Part shown: positions 27,422 through 36,407 of the stretch, one piece after another
How positions within the stretch are numbered: position 1 is the stretch's first letter
Layout: every line of letters begins with the position of its first letter
Assembly: GCA_027068915.1 (NCBI GenBank)
Contig: JAMOLT010000054.1
Coordinates: 1 to 63,237, forward strand
DNA: 63,237 nucleotides
Source: Sedimenticola sp.
GTDB taxonomy: Bacteria; Pseudomonadota; Gammaproteobacteria; Chromatiales; Chromatiaceae
Reading direction: 5' to 3'
Program-made: the position numbers and the translations under genes
The notes under the pieces: model-generated
The model's database searches: none
Told to the model about the DNA's origin: nothing
The model's input: only the letters and a program-made list of their open reading frames with translations

Positions 27422-28738
27422 ATGGATAAAGGATTGCACTTGGAAATGAATATCAAGCCAACCCCAGAAATCGGCATTATTGGCCTGGGCTATGTAGGTC
27501 TGCCCCTGGCGATAGAATTTGGAAAAAAGTACAAAACCATAGGGCTGGATCTGAAAGAAGAGGTGATTGCCTGCTACCGGAATGGTTCTGATCCCACTGG
27601 TGAGGTGGAGGACGAAAAGTTTCAGCAGTCCACACAGCTTGAATTTACCACAGATGCAGCACAGCTTGCGCAGGCGGATTTTTTGATCGTGGCTGTTCCC
27701 ACGCCTATCGATGAAGCGAATCAGCCAGATCTTTCGCCCCTCGTTGGTGCGACCCATACGGCGGGAAAGGTTCTGAAGAAGGGGGCAACGGTCGTATTCG
27801 AATCCACGGTTTATCCTGGCCTTACAGAAGAAATCTGCGTGCCGATTCTTGAGCAGGAATCTGGCTTGAAATGGAAGCAGGATTTTCATGTGGGCTATTC
27901 ACCGGAGCGCATCAATCCTGGGGACAAAGTACATACCCTCACCCGCATTGTAAAAGTCGTGTCCGGCGATGATGATGATTGTCTGGATGCGGTTGCAAGT
28001 TTATATGAATCCGTTATCGAAGCAGGGGTTTTCCGTGCCGCCTCAATCAAGGAGGCGGAAGCCGCCAAGGTGATCGAAAATACCCAGCGTGACCTGAATA
28101 TCGCCCTGATCAATGAGCTGGCGATCATATTCGACCGGCTGGATATTGATACCCTGCATGTTCTGGAAGCAGCAGGCTCCAAGTGGAATTTCCTGCCATT
28201 TCGTCCTGGTTTGGTGGGGGGGCATTGTATTGGTGTTGACCCGTATTACCTGACCCACAAGGCGGAATCTGTTGGCTACAACCCCCAGGTGATACTGGCG
28301 GGCAGACGAATCAATGACAACATGGGCAAGTTTGTTGCTGAGAAAGCCGTCAAACTCATGTTGTCTAATAATCACCAGCCAGGTGTTAGCAAAGTAGGCA
28401 TTCTGGGATTGACCTTCAAGGAAGACTGTCCTGATCTGAGAAACTCCAGGGTGATCGACATCATTAATGAACTCCAGGAATATGGCATTGAGCCCATTGT
28501 CTTCGACCCGGTTGCAGATCGCTCCGAGGCTGAGGCTTACATGAGTCAGGGAATGACTGACCTGAAGGATTTTGCCAATCTCGGTGCGCTAATTATCGCC
28601 GTGCCGCATCAGCAGTTCAAGGATAGGGATGTGAGTGATTTCGTGGGCATGCTATCTGAAGATGGATGCCTGCTGGATGTGAAATCCATGCTGGATCAGG
28701 ATAAAATACCGGAAAGCACCATCTTTTGGCGCTTGTGA
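27422..28738 (+). CDS. tviB: UDP-HexNAc 6-dehydrogenase (TviB/WbpO type)
   Basis: A 438-residue NAD-dependent nucleotide-sugar dehydrogenase that oxidises C6 of UDP-GalNAc or UDP-GlcNAc to a uronic acid. The NAD site is [18 protein letters not shown], the substrate region [16 protein letters not shown], and the catalytic cysteine lies in [15 protein letters not shown]. It is close in pattern to Vi-antigen TviB and Pseudomonas WbpO. A second ATG at 27446 gives a 430-residue protein whose N-terminus matches the family better; neither start has a strong ribosome site. It pairs with the epimerase that follows 2 bases downstream, so the product is probably UDP-GalNAcA. Confidence 0.93.
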   Translation: MDKGLHLEMNIKPTPEIGIIGLGYVGLPLAIEFGKKYKTIGLDLKEEVIACYRNGSDPTGEVEDEKFQQSTQLEFTTDAAQLAQADFLIVAVPTPIDEANQPDLSPLVGATHTAGKVLKKGATVVFESTVYPGLTEEICVPILEQESGLKWKQDFHVGYSPERINPGDKVHTLTRIVKVVSGDDDDCLDAVASLYESVIEAGVFRAASIKEAEAAKVIENTQRDLNIALINELAIIFDRLDIDTLHVLEAAGSKWNFLPFRPGLVGGHCIGVDPYYLTHKAESVGYNPQVILAGRRINDNMGKFVAEKAVKLMLSNNHQPGVSKVGILGLTFKEDCPDLRNSRVIDIINELQEYGIEPIVFDPVADRSEAEAYMSQGMTDLKDFANLGALIIAVPHQQFKDRDVSDFVGMLSEDGCLLDVKSMLDQDKIPESTIFWRL

Positions 28739-28740
28739 TC

Positions 28741-29802
28741 ATGGAGAGCAAAGCGAAGGAAAATCCAGCAGCGTACGACCGGCTGCGAAGCCGCCTGGAA
28801 TCCGAACAGGCGCAATGGCTGATTACGGGCGTCGCCGGCTTTATTGGCTCCAACCTGCTGGAAACTCTGCTCAAGCTGGATCAGAAAGTCGTCGGGCTGG
28901 ATAACTTTTCCACCGGATTCCAACACAATCTGGATGAAGTGCAGGGGCTGGTCTCTGAGGCGCAATGGCAGAACTTTTGCTTTATAGAAGGAGATATCCG
29001 CAACCCGGAAGATTGCAGCAAAGCCTGTAATAATATGGACTATGTACTGCATCAGGCAGCCCTGGGTTCGGTGCCGCGCTCCATAGAAGATCCGGCGTTG
29101 ACCAATGCTAACAATATCACAGGCTTCCTGAATATACTGATTGCTGCCAGGGATGCTGGTGTGAAGCGCTTTGTGTACGCGGCCTCAAGCTCTACCTATG
29201 GTGATCATCCCGATCTGCCCAAGGTTGAAGACAAAATCGGTAACCCACTTTCACCCTATGCGGTGACAAAATTGGTGGATGAACTATACGCAAAAGTATT
29301 TGCCCGTACCTATGATTTTAAAACCATCGGTTTGCGCTACTTCAATATCTTTGGCCAGCGGCAGGATCCAGACGGCGCCTATGCTGCAGTCATTCCCAAG
29401 TGGTTTGCGGGCATGATCAAGGGGGAAGCGCTATTCATTAATGGTGATGGCAGTACCAGCCGTGATTTTTGCTATATTGACAACTGTGTGCAGGCGAATC
29501 TGCTGGCGGCGACCGTAAATGATGACAGGGCGCTGGATCAGGTATACAACGTGGCTTTTGGAGAGCGAACTTCGCTGAATGAGTTGTTTGGACTGATCCG
29601 TTCGCGGGTACAGAAATCATTCCCGGCGGCTGGAAGGCTCAAGCCGGAATACCGAGATTTTCGTGCCGGGGACGTATTGCATTCCTTGGCGGATATCAGC
29701 AAGGCTAGGGAACTGATTGGATATACTCCAATATTTTCTATTGAGACAGGACTTGATCAAGCTACAAATTGGTATATGCAACATCTATTACCAGAAAACT
29801 GA
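28741..29802 (+). CDS. tviC: UDP-GlcNAc/GlcNAcA 4-epimerase (TviC/WbpP type)
   Basis: A 353-residue SDR epimerase strongly resembling WbpP. Shared blocks include [82 protein letters not shown] (catalytic YxxxK) and [16 protein letters not shown] start at the ATG at 28741; an upstream TTG at 28726 lies inside tviB and is less likely. With TviB it interconverts gluco and galacto forms, giving UDP-GalNAc or UDP-GalNAcA. A MITE-like element lies 100 bases downstream. Confidence 0.95.
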   Translation: MESKAKENPAAYDRLRSRLESEQAQWLITGVAGFIGSNLLETLLKLDQKVVGLDNFSTGFQHNLDEVQGLVSEAQWQNFCFIEGDIRNPEDCSKACNNMDYVLHQAALGSVPRSIEDPALTNANNITGFLNILIAARDAGVKRFVYAASSSTYGDHPDLPKVEDKIGNPLSPYAVTKLVDELYAKVFARTYDFKTIGLRYFNIFGQRQDPDGAYAAVIPKWFAGMIKGEALFINGDGSTSRDFCYIDNCVQANLLAATVNDDRALDQVYNVAFGERTSLNELFGLIRSRVQKSFPAAGRLKPEYRDFRAGDVLHSLADISKARELIGYTPIFSIETGLDQATNWYMQHLLPEN

Positions 29803-29900
29803 TAGCCTATTCTTTGTTGGAAAAAGGATTATTATTTTCTGAAAGGCTAGATATGAAGTGCCGGGGCAAGCTCAATTGCTAAGAATAGTCAGATAACTTT

Positions 29901-29990
29901 AGGGTGTCTTAAATAATTTGGCTTTCGTCACACCGGCGCATGAGTCCATCCATGGGTTCGTGCGCCGGAATGACATTTATAGAGGTGCTC
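29901..29990. repeat. MITE-like element, copy 1 (short form)
   Basis: About 90 bases with imperfect terminal inverted repeats (GGTGTCTTAAAT at left, ATTTATAGAGGTGC at right). Inside is an inverted repeat, GTCACACCGGCGCA (29927-29940) and TGCGCCGGAATGAC (29961-29974), around a 20-base centre. It carries no gene. Copies 2 and 3 at 31.2 and 35.0 kb share the ends and the CCGGCGCA core. Confidence 0.75.
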
Positions 29991-30042
29991 TTTAGTCTAA
30001 GGCCTATTAATCGCTATACAAACTAAAGAAGGGTGCTGAAAG

Positions 30043-31101
30043 TTGACGTACCGATTTATCGTAGCAGAACCTGGGAATTCCATTCATAAGGTAGCCATAT
30101 TGGGCTTATGGAGGCGCAATCTGCGATTGGTCTGCAATGATCGTTATGATTGGTTATATGCGAATAATCCTGCTGGGGGTACTATTTCACTCCTGGCTGT
30201 TCATGAAGGGCAGGATAGAATAGTTGGCTGTGCTTCTATTATGCGTCGGGATTTTGTCCTGGATGGAAAGATATACCATGCTGGCCTGGCAATTGATTTT
30301 GTGGTCGATGCTGAGTTTCGTGTTTTTGGCCCGGCGCTGTTGCTGCAAAGATCCCTGATGGAACAAGCTTGGGAGCAAGGCTTGGAATTCATAATCGGTT
30401 TTCCTAACAAAGCTGCCCAAGGGGTTGTAAGGCGTGTTGGATATGAGCGAATGGGCAAGAAGGCGCGGTTTACCCAAATAGTTAGAAGCAATAAAAAACT
30501 ACGGGATAAATTGCCAGCTATATTTCCAAATTGGCTCATTGATAGTGGCAGCCACATTCTCGATGCGGGGTTACTGTTACGAAACACCATGGCTGGTGGT
30601 GTTTCTTCTAGAACAGAGCTTGTAATAGAAGGCGAGATCGCTAGAGAATGGCGGGGATTATGGGAAAAGATTGCTGCGAGTTCAGGCTTTACAGGGGATC
30701 TGGGGGATGATTATGTACGATGGCGCTACCAGCGTTGTCCGTATCGAGATTATCGCATTTGTCAGTTATTTGACCCGCAAGGAAAGCTTCTTGCATACCT
30801 GATTTTTTCATTACATGATAATCTAGTTCTTATTGAAGAATTTAGATTTTCTGACCAAAAATGGGCGCCTGAGTTATTTGCTAAATTTTGGCGGGAGATG
30901 CGAAATCAAGGGGTGGAAGCAATCAATACAGGATTGGTTTTTAATGGGAAAATTATAGATTTGATGCGTAAAGCAGGGTTCCTTCCCAGAGCAATGGATC
31001 GAGACGGGGTGATTTTGGTTTCTAAGAATACCTCAGTTGACTGGAAAATGATTCTGCAGGAATATGATTGGTATATACCTGATGGGGGGCTCGATCTGTA
31101 A
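30043..31101 (+). CDS. GNAT-type acyltransferase-like protein
   Basis: A 352-residue protein that appears to hold two GNAT-like halves, as in FemAB-related proteins. The first half has ISLLAVHEGQDRIVGCASIM and FRVFGPALLLQRSLMEQAW. The second has DDYVRWRYQRCPYRDYRICQ and YLIFSLHDNLVLIEEFRFSD. Related proteins are frequent in polysaccharide clusters, where they are thought to acylate sugars, often amino sugars. The start is a TTG at 30043 with AAGAAGGG nine bases before it. It lies alone between MITE-like copies 1 and 2. Confidence 0.68.
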   Translation: MTYRFIVAEPGNSIHKVAILGLWRRNLRLVCNDRYDWLYANNPAGGTISLLAVHEGQDRIVGCASIMRRDFVLDGKIYHAGLAIDFVVDAEFRVFGPALLLQRSLMEQAWEQGLEFIIGFPNKAAQGVVRRVGYERMGKKARFTQIVRSNKKLRDKLPAIFPNWLIDSGSHILDAGLLLRNTMAGGVSSRTELVIEGEIAREWRGLWEKIAASSGFTGDLGDDYVRWRYQRCPYRDYRICQLFDPQGKLLAYLIFSLHDNLVLIEEFRFSDQKWAPELFAKFWREMRNQGVEAINTGLVFNGKIIDLMRKAGFLPRAMDRDGVILVSKNTSVDWKMILQEYDWYIPDGGLDL

Positions 31102-31186
31102 AAGTGTATTGATAGGATTGGCACTGTTGGTTGAGTGCAGGTATTCATTGTAGTGGTTTAACTTTGCTGTCCAATCATGTTCTTCA

Positions 31187-31297
31187 GGGCATCTCGAATA
31201 ATTCTATTTTCGTCACACCGGCGCAGACCGGCGTCTAAAAATATCAAGAGCTTATGGATTCCGGCATGCGCCGGAATGACGATTATTAGAGGTGCCT
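31187..31297. repeat. MITE-like element, copy 2
   Basis: About 110 bases with terminal inverted repeats GGGCATCTCGAATAAT (left) and ATTATTAGAGGTGCC (right). Inside, TTTTCGTCACACCGGCGCA (31207-31225) and TGCGCCGGAATGAC (31267-31280) form the inner inverted repeat. The centre contains CTTATGGATTCCGGC, which occurs in reverse orientation in copy 3. It has no coding capacity and the same orientation as copy 1. Confidence 0.8.
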
Positions 31298-31321
31298 TTT
31301 ACTTATTATGGTGTCTAACAG

Positions 31322-31350
31322 GATGTTGAAAAACGTCGTTTTTCAACATC
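31322..31350. repeat. Perfect 29-bp palindrome
   Basis: GATGTTGAAAAACG and CGTTTTTCAACATC are perfect reverse complements around a single T. It lies 25 bases after MITE-like copy 2 and 68 bases before a glycosyltransferase start. It may be a dispersed palindromic repeat or relic of a transposon end; no transposase is nearby. Confidence 0.8.
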
Positions 31351-31417
31351 ACCGCTGGTATCTAATCTGATCTGCTCAGTAAGGGGAAATGGAGTCCCAA
31401 GGAAAGGTGATGACCCA

Positions 31418-32611
31418 ATGAGAAAACCACGAATTCTATATCACCACCGAACGCAGGGTCGGGGAGGTGAAGGCGTGCATATTCGTGAAGTTGTTATGGC
31501 TTTGCAAGAGCTTGGGTGCGAAGTGCAAATGCAGGAAGCTCCCGGAGTAGATGCTTTGCACCCAGATGAAAAACAGGATCAGGCAAAGCCTGTTTCTGGT
31601 GTGCGCCCCATTGTAATGCGCCTGTTCAAATATCTCAGCTTGAGAGCGCCCCAGTTTCTTTTTGAGGTGGCAGAGCTATCCTATAATGTGTGGGCGTATT
31701 TCCCTCTTTCCAAAAAGTTAAGGAATGAGAAAGTAGATATCTACTACGAACGATATGCATTCTTTGGCTTCGTTGGGATCTTCTTGGCACATCGGTTTGG
31801 TGTGCCTTCTGTTCTTGAAGTGAATGAGGTGGCAGGTGTAGAGAGAGCGAGAGCTCAAGCGATGCCTGTAGCGGCAAAGTATATCGAGAAAAAAATTTTC
31901 CAGCGAGCTGATGCCATTGTGGTTGTCTCCAGTTTCCTTAAAACGAGTTTAGTGAAAAGAGGTGTGTCAGAGCAGAAAATTCATGTAGTCCCCAATGCTG
32001 TTCGTGGTGACCACCTTGAAAACGGTGAATGCCCCGGAAAGGCCTTAAGGAAAAAGCTCGGATTGGATGATTATGTTGTAATTGGGTTTGTAGGGCAGAT
32101 AGTTCACTGGGACAGGATAGATCTTTTGATTGAAGATGTTGCAGGCTTGCCAGCTGTTCGTCTATTGATCGTTGGCCCATGTCGATTCATGGAAGAGTTG
32201 CAACGTACGGTAGAAGACCTTTCTATGCAGCATATCGTAACTTTTACAGGGGCAGTAGATAGAGGTCAAGTGCGAGCATATATTGATGCGATGGATATAT
32301 GTGTGCTACCTCACTCGAATCCATTTGGCTCTCCTATTGCCATGTTCGAGTACATGGCAATGCGAAAGCCAGTTTTGGCAGTGGATGTGGGGCCGGTGAC
32401 TGATATCATCGTGGATGGAGTAAATGGGTGCGTGTTTTCCAAGGGAGATCGCAAAGAGTTTCGCAGCAAGCTTAAGCATTTGGTGGAAGATCAAAAGTTG
32501 CGTGAGCGCATCGGGAATTCTGGTTTTGATATGGTCCGGAGAAGACATACATGGGGAAAGAATGCGGAGAGATTGTTGTGTATTTTCAATAGAATAAAAT
32601 GTATATCATAG
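31418..32611 (+). CDS. Glycosyltransferase family 4
   Basis: A 397-residue GT-B transferase. The N-terminus ILYHHRTQGRGGEGVHIRE has the glycine loop. The donor half shows VVIGFVGQIVHWDRIDLLIE and PFGSPIAMFEYMAMRKPVLA, where the EX7E position is partly altered (SPIAMFEYM). The ATG at 31418 follows GGAAAGG. It is the first gene after repeat copy 2 and is followed by the flippase gene. Confidence 0.86.
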   Translation: MRKPRILYHHRTQGRGGEGVHIREVVMALQELGCEVQMQEAPGVDALHPDEKQDQAKPVSGVRPIVMRLFKYLSLRAPQFLFEVAELSYNVWAYFPLSKKLRNEKVDIYYERYAFFGFVGIFLAHRFGVPSVLEVNEVAGVERARAQAMPVAAKYIEKKIFQRADAIVVVSSFLKTSLVKRGVSEQKIHVVPNAVRGDHLENGECPGKALRKKLGLDDYVVIGFVGQIVHWDRIDLLIEDVAGLPAVRLLIVGPCRFMEELQRTVEDLSMQHIVTFTGAVDRGQVRAYIDAMDICVLPHSNPFGSPIAMFEYMAMRKPVLAVDVGPVTDIIVDGVNGCVFSKGDRKEFRSKLKHLVEDQKLRERIGNSGFDMVRRRHTWGKNAERLLCIFNRIKCIS

Positions 32612-32746
32612 AGATGAATCCCTGTCAGTCCTTGAACAGTGCTGGCAAGGTAAATCCCTAAAGCGCCAACGGGTGCGTGAGTGAACACTTGGTTCTTCAT
32701 GGCGTTGATTGGATATCGCAGTATAGAAACGGAATAAAATAAAATA

Positions 32747-34171
32747 ATGTTACGAGAGCAAGTAATTCACTCTATGAAGTGGGTGGCGTTTGGAAAAGCC
32801 ATCACGCAGATCATTCGTTGGTCAACAACATTTCTGGTGATACGCCTGCTTGTTCCTTCAGATTACGGCGTAATAGCGATAGCTGATTTTTTTATAAGCT
32901 TTCTGTGGCTGTTTAGTATAGCGGGTGCTGGAACAGCGGTCATTAAATCACATGATTTGACGAAAGAATCACTAGGTGGTTTTTTCACGGTTATTTTAAT
33001 TCTTAATTTTTTCCTGTTTTTACTGTTGTGGGGTAGCTCTGGGTATATCGGTGGATACTACAATAACCTGGACGTAACTGATGTAATAGCGGTTTCTGCA
33101 TTTTGTTTTCTAATTATTGCATTTCATATCATTCCTTCCGCGTTGATTGCCAAGGAGATGGATTTTAAAAAATTAGCATATATAGAAATAGTGAGCCAAC
33201 TTTCCGGTGCATTTTCAACGCTGTATATGGCTTATCTAGGGATGGGGTTTTGGGCGCTGGTTTATGGCCAAATTCTAAGATTGCTAATTATGACACTGCT
33301 TTCCAATATTTATAGCCCGATGCATGTATGGCCTAACCTTCATCTTCGCAAGGCGAAAAAAATGGTCTTATTTGGCGGCACGGTGTCTGTAGAAAGTGTT
33401 GTTTTTCATGTCTATACACAGATGGATGTTGCTATTGCCGGACTGATTCTTGCGACATCCGAGATAGGGGCATATTCTGTTGCGATGCTGGTAGCTGCAA
33501 TTCCTCTTTCAAAAATTATGCCATCGGTAAAGCAGGTGGCGATGCCAGCCTATACAAAGGTAAATAAAGACATTAAAGTTGTTGCAAAATATTGCCTTAA
33601 AAGCCAACGTATAGCCATGTTCCTGATGGTTCCTATATTTTTTGGTTTATCCAGTGTTGCCAACACGTTGGTTACCGTTGTATTCGAGAATCGTTGGGAG
33701 GGGGCGATTGTTCCTTTGACTCTGCTTTGTCTTATTATGCCGCTGAGGGCTAGCGAAGAGCTGTTTTCGCCAGCGCTAAAAGCTACGGGTAAGACGGGTG
33801 TTTTGTTGACAAATACAACAATTATATTCTTAATAATGCTTGCTTCCATTCTTGTAGGGGTTAGGTATGGAATAGATGGGTTGGCTATGGCATGGGTATG
33901 TGGGTTTCCCGTGGCCTTTTTTCTTATTGTTAACAGGGTTACCCGTACGTTGGGTATTTCTTTTGCAGATTATGTACGAGCTATCAGGATGCCATTTATT
34001 ATTGGTTTGGTAATGTATGGAAGTGTGGAGTTGGTGGAGATAATTATGGGTGGGTTTTCTCCTCTTGTTGTTCTCATCACTAGCATTATTGTTGGCGCGA
34101 TGGTGTATGTTTCTGTATCTTGGGCTTTTAATAGATCAGTCTTTCAAGAGGTTATTCAGCTGCGGAATTAG
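32747..34171 (+). CDS. wzx: Wzx-type lipid-linked oligosaccharide flippase
   Basis: A 474-residue integral membrane protein with about twelve to fourteen helices and no large soluble domain. The N-terminal WSTTFLVIRLLVPSDYGVIA and central GFWALVYGQILRL are typical of the polysaccharide-synthase family of MOP flippases. It would move undecaprenyl-diphosphate-linked repeat units to the periplasmic side for the Wzy polymerase at 41.3 kb. The gene is noticeably AT-rich compared with the flanking sugar-nucleotide genes. Confidence 0.88.
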   Translation: MLREQVIHSMKWVAFGKAITQIIRWSTTFLVIRLLVPSDYGVIAIADFFISFLWLFSIAGAGTAVIKSHDLTKESLGGFFTVILILNFFLFLLLWGSSGYIGGYYNNLDVTDVIAVSAFCFLIIAFHIIPSALIAKEMDFKKLAYIEIVSQLSGAFSTLYMAYLGMGFWALVYGQILRLLIMTLLSNIYSPMHVWPNLHLRKAKKMVLFGGTVSVESVVFHVYTQMDVAIAGLILATSEIGAYSVAMLVAAIPLSKIMPSVKQVAMPAYTKVNKDIKVVAKYCLKSQRIAMFLMVPIFFGLSSVANTLVTVVFENRWEGAIVPLTLLCLIMPLRASEELFSPALKATGKTGVLLTNTTIIFLIMLASILVGVRYGIDGLAMAWVCGFPVAFFLIVNRVTRTLGISFADYVRAIRMPFIIGLVMYGSVELVEIIMGGFSPLVVLITSIIVGAMVYVSVSWAFNRSVFQEVIQLRN

Positions 34172-34223
34172 TGAACAGATATGTTTTCCATGAATGTTCA
34201 TATAGAGATTCCAGGGGTGCGAG

Positions 34224-34973
34224 GTGAAAGAGCTAGTGTCAATCATAATGCCATCGTATAAGTCTCGTAGATTTATATCTAATAGCATTAACTCAGTGAT
34301 AAGTCAGACTTATGAGAATTGGGAGATGATTATCGTTGATGATATGTCTCCGGATGATTCAAATAAGATAATTCAAAAGTATGTAAATATAGATCCCCGT
34401 ATACAGCTGATCCCACTAAATAAAAATTCTGGTCCGGCGATCGCTAGAAATATTGGAATAGAAAATGCAAAAGGAAAATACATTGCATTCCTGGATAGTG
34501 ATGACATCTGGCTTCCAGTAAAACTGGAAAAACAAATACATTTTATGAGAGATAATCAGTTAGTGCTAACCTATGGATCCTATTATACTATAGATGAAAA
34601 TGGCAGGCGTATGGGCACCAGAAATGCAAAACCATACATTAGTTATAATGATATGTTAAAGTCAAATCATATAGGAAATCTTACAGGGATGTATGATGCA
34701 GAAAAGTTGGGTAAGTACTACATGGATAATGTGGGGCATGAAGATTATACTTTATGGCTGAAGATATTGAGGGATGTTGGTGCAACAAAAGGGATGGTAG
34801 ACCCTCTGGCGGAATACAGAATATTGAAGGGCTCTGTATCATCAAATAAAATAAAAGCTGCACAGTGGCAGTGGGCTATCTATCGAGATGTACTAAAGTT
34901 AAATATTTATAAGAGGATATATTATATTTCTTGGTACTTATATTATGGACTCAGAAAGCATTTGGTTTTGTGA
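34224..34973 (+). CDS. Glycosyltransferase family 2
   Basis: A 249-residue GT-A transferase with VSIIMPSYKSRRFISNSI, MIIVDDMSPDDSNKII, NSGPAIARNIGIENAKGKYI and the DxD-type FLDSDDIW. It begins at a GTG at 34224 after GGGGTGCGAG. It is one of the most AT-rich genes in the window, which suggests recent transfer together with the flippase. MITE-like copy 3 begins 21 bases after its stop. Confidence 0.87.
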   Translation: MKELVSIIMPSYKSRRFISNSINSVISQTYENWEMIIVDDMSPDDSNKIIQKYVNIDPRIQLIPLNKNSGPAIARNIGIENAKGKYIAFLDSDDIWLPVKLEKQIHFMRDNQLVLTYGSYYTIDENGRRMGTRNAKPYISYNDMLKSNHIGNLTGMYDAEKLGKYYMDNVGHEDYTLWLKILRDVGATKGMVDPLAEYRILKGSVSSNKIKAAQWQWAIYRDVLKLNIYKRIYYISWYLYYGLRKHLVL

Positions 34974-34994
34974 TTCATGTATGTGGAGGCATAT

Positions 34995-35153
34995 GGGCGT
35001 CTCTATAAATGGTCATTCCGGCGCAGGCTGGAATCCATAAGTCCTTGAAAATTTTGGACGCTGGCCTTGGCAATTGCTCCTGTATTGCTCTACCTTCGCC
35101 CCTTGATGGCTTCGTATGCCGGTGTGGCGAAAACCGAATTATTCGAGGTGTCC
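34995..35153. repeat. MITE-like element, copy 3 (inverted relative to copies 1 and 2)
   Basis: About 160 bases with terminal inverted repeats GGGCGTCTCTATAAAT (left) and ATTATTCGAGGTGTCC (right). The left part GTCATTCCGGCGCA and the right part TGCCGGTGTGGCGAAAA correspond to the reversed ends of copy 2. The inner GGAATCCATAAG and CTTGAAAATTTTGGACGC also match copy 2 in reverse. It carries about 60 extra bases in its right half. Confidence 0.8.
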
Positions 35154-35237
35154 TAATTGGGTATAACATGAAATTTCTCATATCCTTGCCACTGGTAAAA
35201 AGCCTGATGACTTTATTATCTTATACCTTGGTGATTA

Positions 35238-36359
35238 ATGAAAATTCTGCACGTCGTTGAAACGCTGCATGTTGGTGGGTTAGAGCGGGTTGTTATCGAC
35301 CTTGCCAAGGAGCAAATCATTCGGGGTGCTCAATGTGGGGTCGTGTGCCTGTTCGAAAAAGGTGCTTTGGCGAATGAGATTGAGGCAGAAGGAATACCTG
35401 TTCAAACCTGCTCAAAGAATAGTGGTTTGGACATGGCGGCCATCAAAAAGCTTTCGGGATTTATTCAGGATTTTCAAGCAGATGTCGTGCACACACACAA
35501 TGTTATCTGTAATTACTATGCCGCTATGGCGTTGATGGGCAATGTTAAAGTATCGCTTGTGAATACCCGTCATGGTATAGGTGATATGCCGAGAAGACAG
35601 AATTGGTTATACGGACTTTCTTTATTGCGAACTAGCTGTGCAGTAGGTGTGTGTGATGCTACAAGCAATATGCTTCGAAGGCAGTTTCCAGTATTCTCCA
35701 GAAAAATAGTTACAGTGCGAAATGGCATTGTTCTGGAAAAATATCAAGAACGCAACAAAACCAGCCATTTATGGCTTAGTAAACTAATGGGATTGCCTGA
35801 AGATTCGCTGTTGATTGCTATTGTTGCGCGGCTCAGTGCAGTAAAGAACCACTCCATGCTGTTTCATGCATTCCAAAAGGTGTTGGAAGTAGTTCCGACG
35901 GCCAGACTAGCGGTAATAGGGGATGGTGAACTCCGTCCTGCGCTTGAATCTGAAGTGCGGCAGATGGGGATAGAAGAAGAAATTATCTTTCTTGGTGATC
36001 GTAGGGATGTACCGTCCCTTTTGTCGGGTGTGGATGTGTTTGCTCTTTCATCTATGAAGGAAGGCTATTCCATTTCTTTGCTTGAGGCTTGTGCTAGTGC
36101 GCTACCTATCGTAGCTACAGATACAGGGGGAAACGCGGAAATAGTCCGCCACAAGGAAAATGGGTTGCTTGTGGAGAATGGAGATGCAGGTTCATTTGCG
36201 GATAGTATTATTGCGATTCTCCATAGTGCCGGAAAAAGGCAGAAATATGGCAGTAATTCGCGTGCATGGATTGAGAAAGAGGGCGCGGTACAAGGGATGT
36301 GTCGTCGGTATGAGGATGTTTATATTGGAGCCCCTGGTGTTTTCGCTAATGGGAGATAG
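35238..36359 (+). CDS. Glycosyltransferase family 4
   Basis: A 373-residue GT-B transferase. It begins MKILHVVETLHVGGLERVV with the typical GGxExV loop. The donor half has LLIAIVARLSAVKNHSMLF, ARLAVIGDGELRPAL and the EX7E motif in KEGYSISLLEACASALPIVA. Last gene of the rightward unit from 27.4 kb, ending convergently 48 bases before the lyase-like gene. Confidence 0.9.
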   Translation: MKILHVVETLHVGGLERVVIDLAKEQIIRGAQCGVVCLFEKGALANEIEAEGIPVQTCSKNSGLDMAAIKKLSGFIQDFQADVVHTHNVICNYYAAMALMGNVKVSLVNTRHGIGDMPRRQNWLYGLSLLRTSCAVGVCDATSNMLRRQFPVFSRKIVTVRNGIVLEKYQERNKTSHLWLSKLMGLPEDSLLIAIVARLSAVKNHSMLFHAFQKVLEVVPTARLAVIGDGELRPALESEVRQMGIEEEIIFLGDRRDVPSLLSGVDVFALSSMKEGYSISLLEACASALPIVATDTGGNAEIVRHKENGLLVENGDAGSFADSIIAILHSAGKRQKYGSNSRAWIEKEGAVQGMCRRYEDVYIGAPGVFANGR

Positions 36360-36407
36360 TATTACTACATTAGCGTCAACCAGAGGCAGGCTCCTGGCAA
36401 TGATTGG

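Larger units (their letters stand above)
31102..31417. other. Intergenic gap holding repeat copy 2 and a perfect palindrome
   Basis: The 316 bases between the GNAT-like gene and the next glycosyltransferase contain MITE-like copy 2 (31187-31297) and the palindrome at 31322-31350, annotated separately. No gene is seen. Confidence 0.6.
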
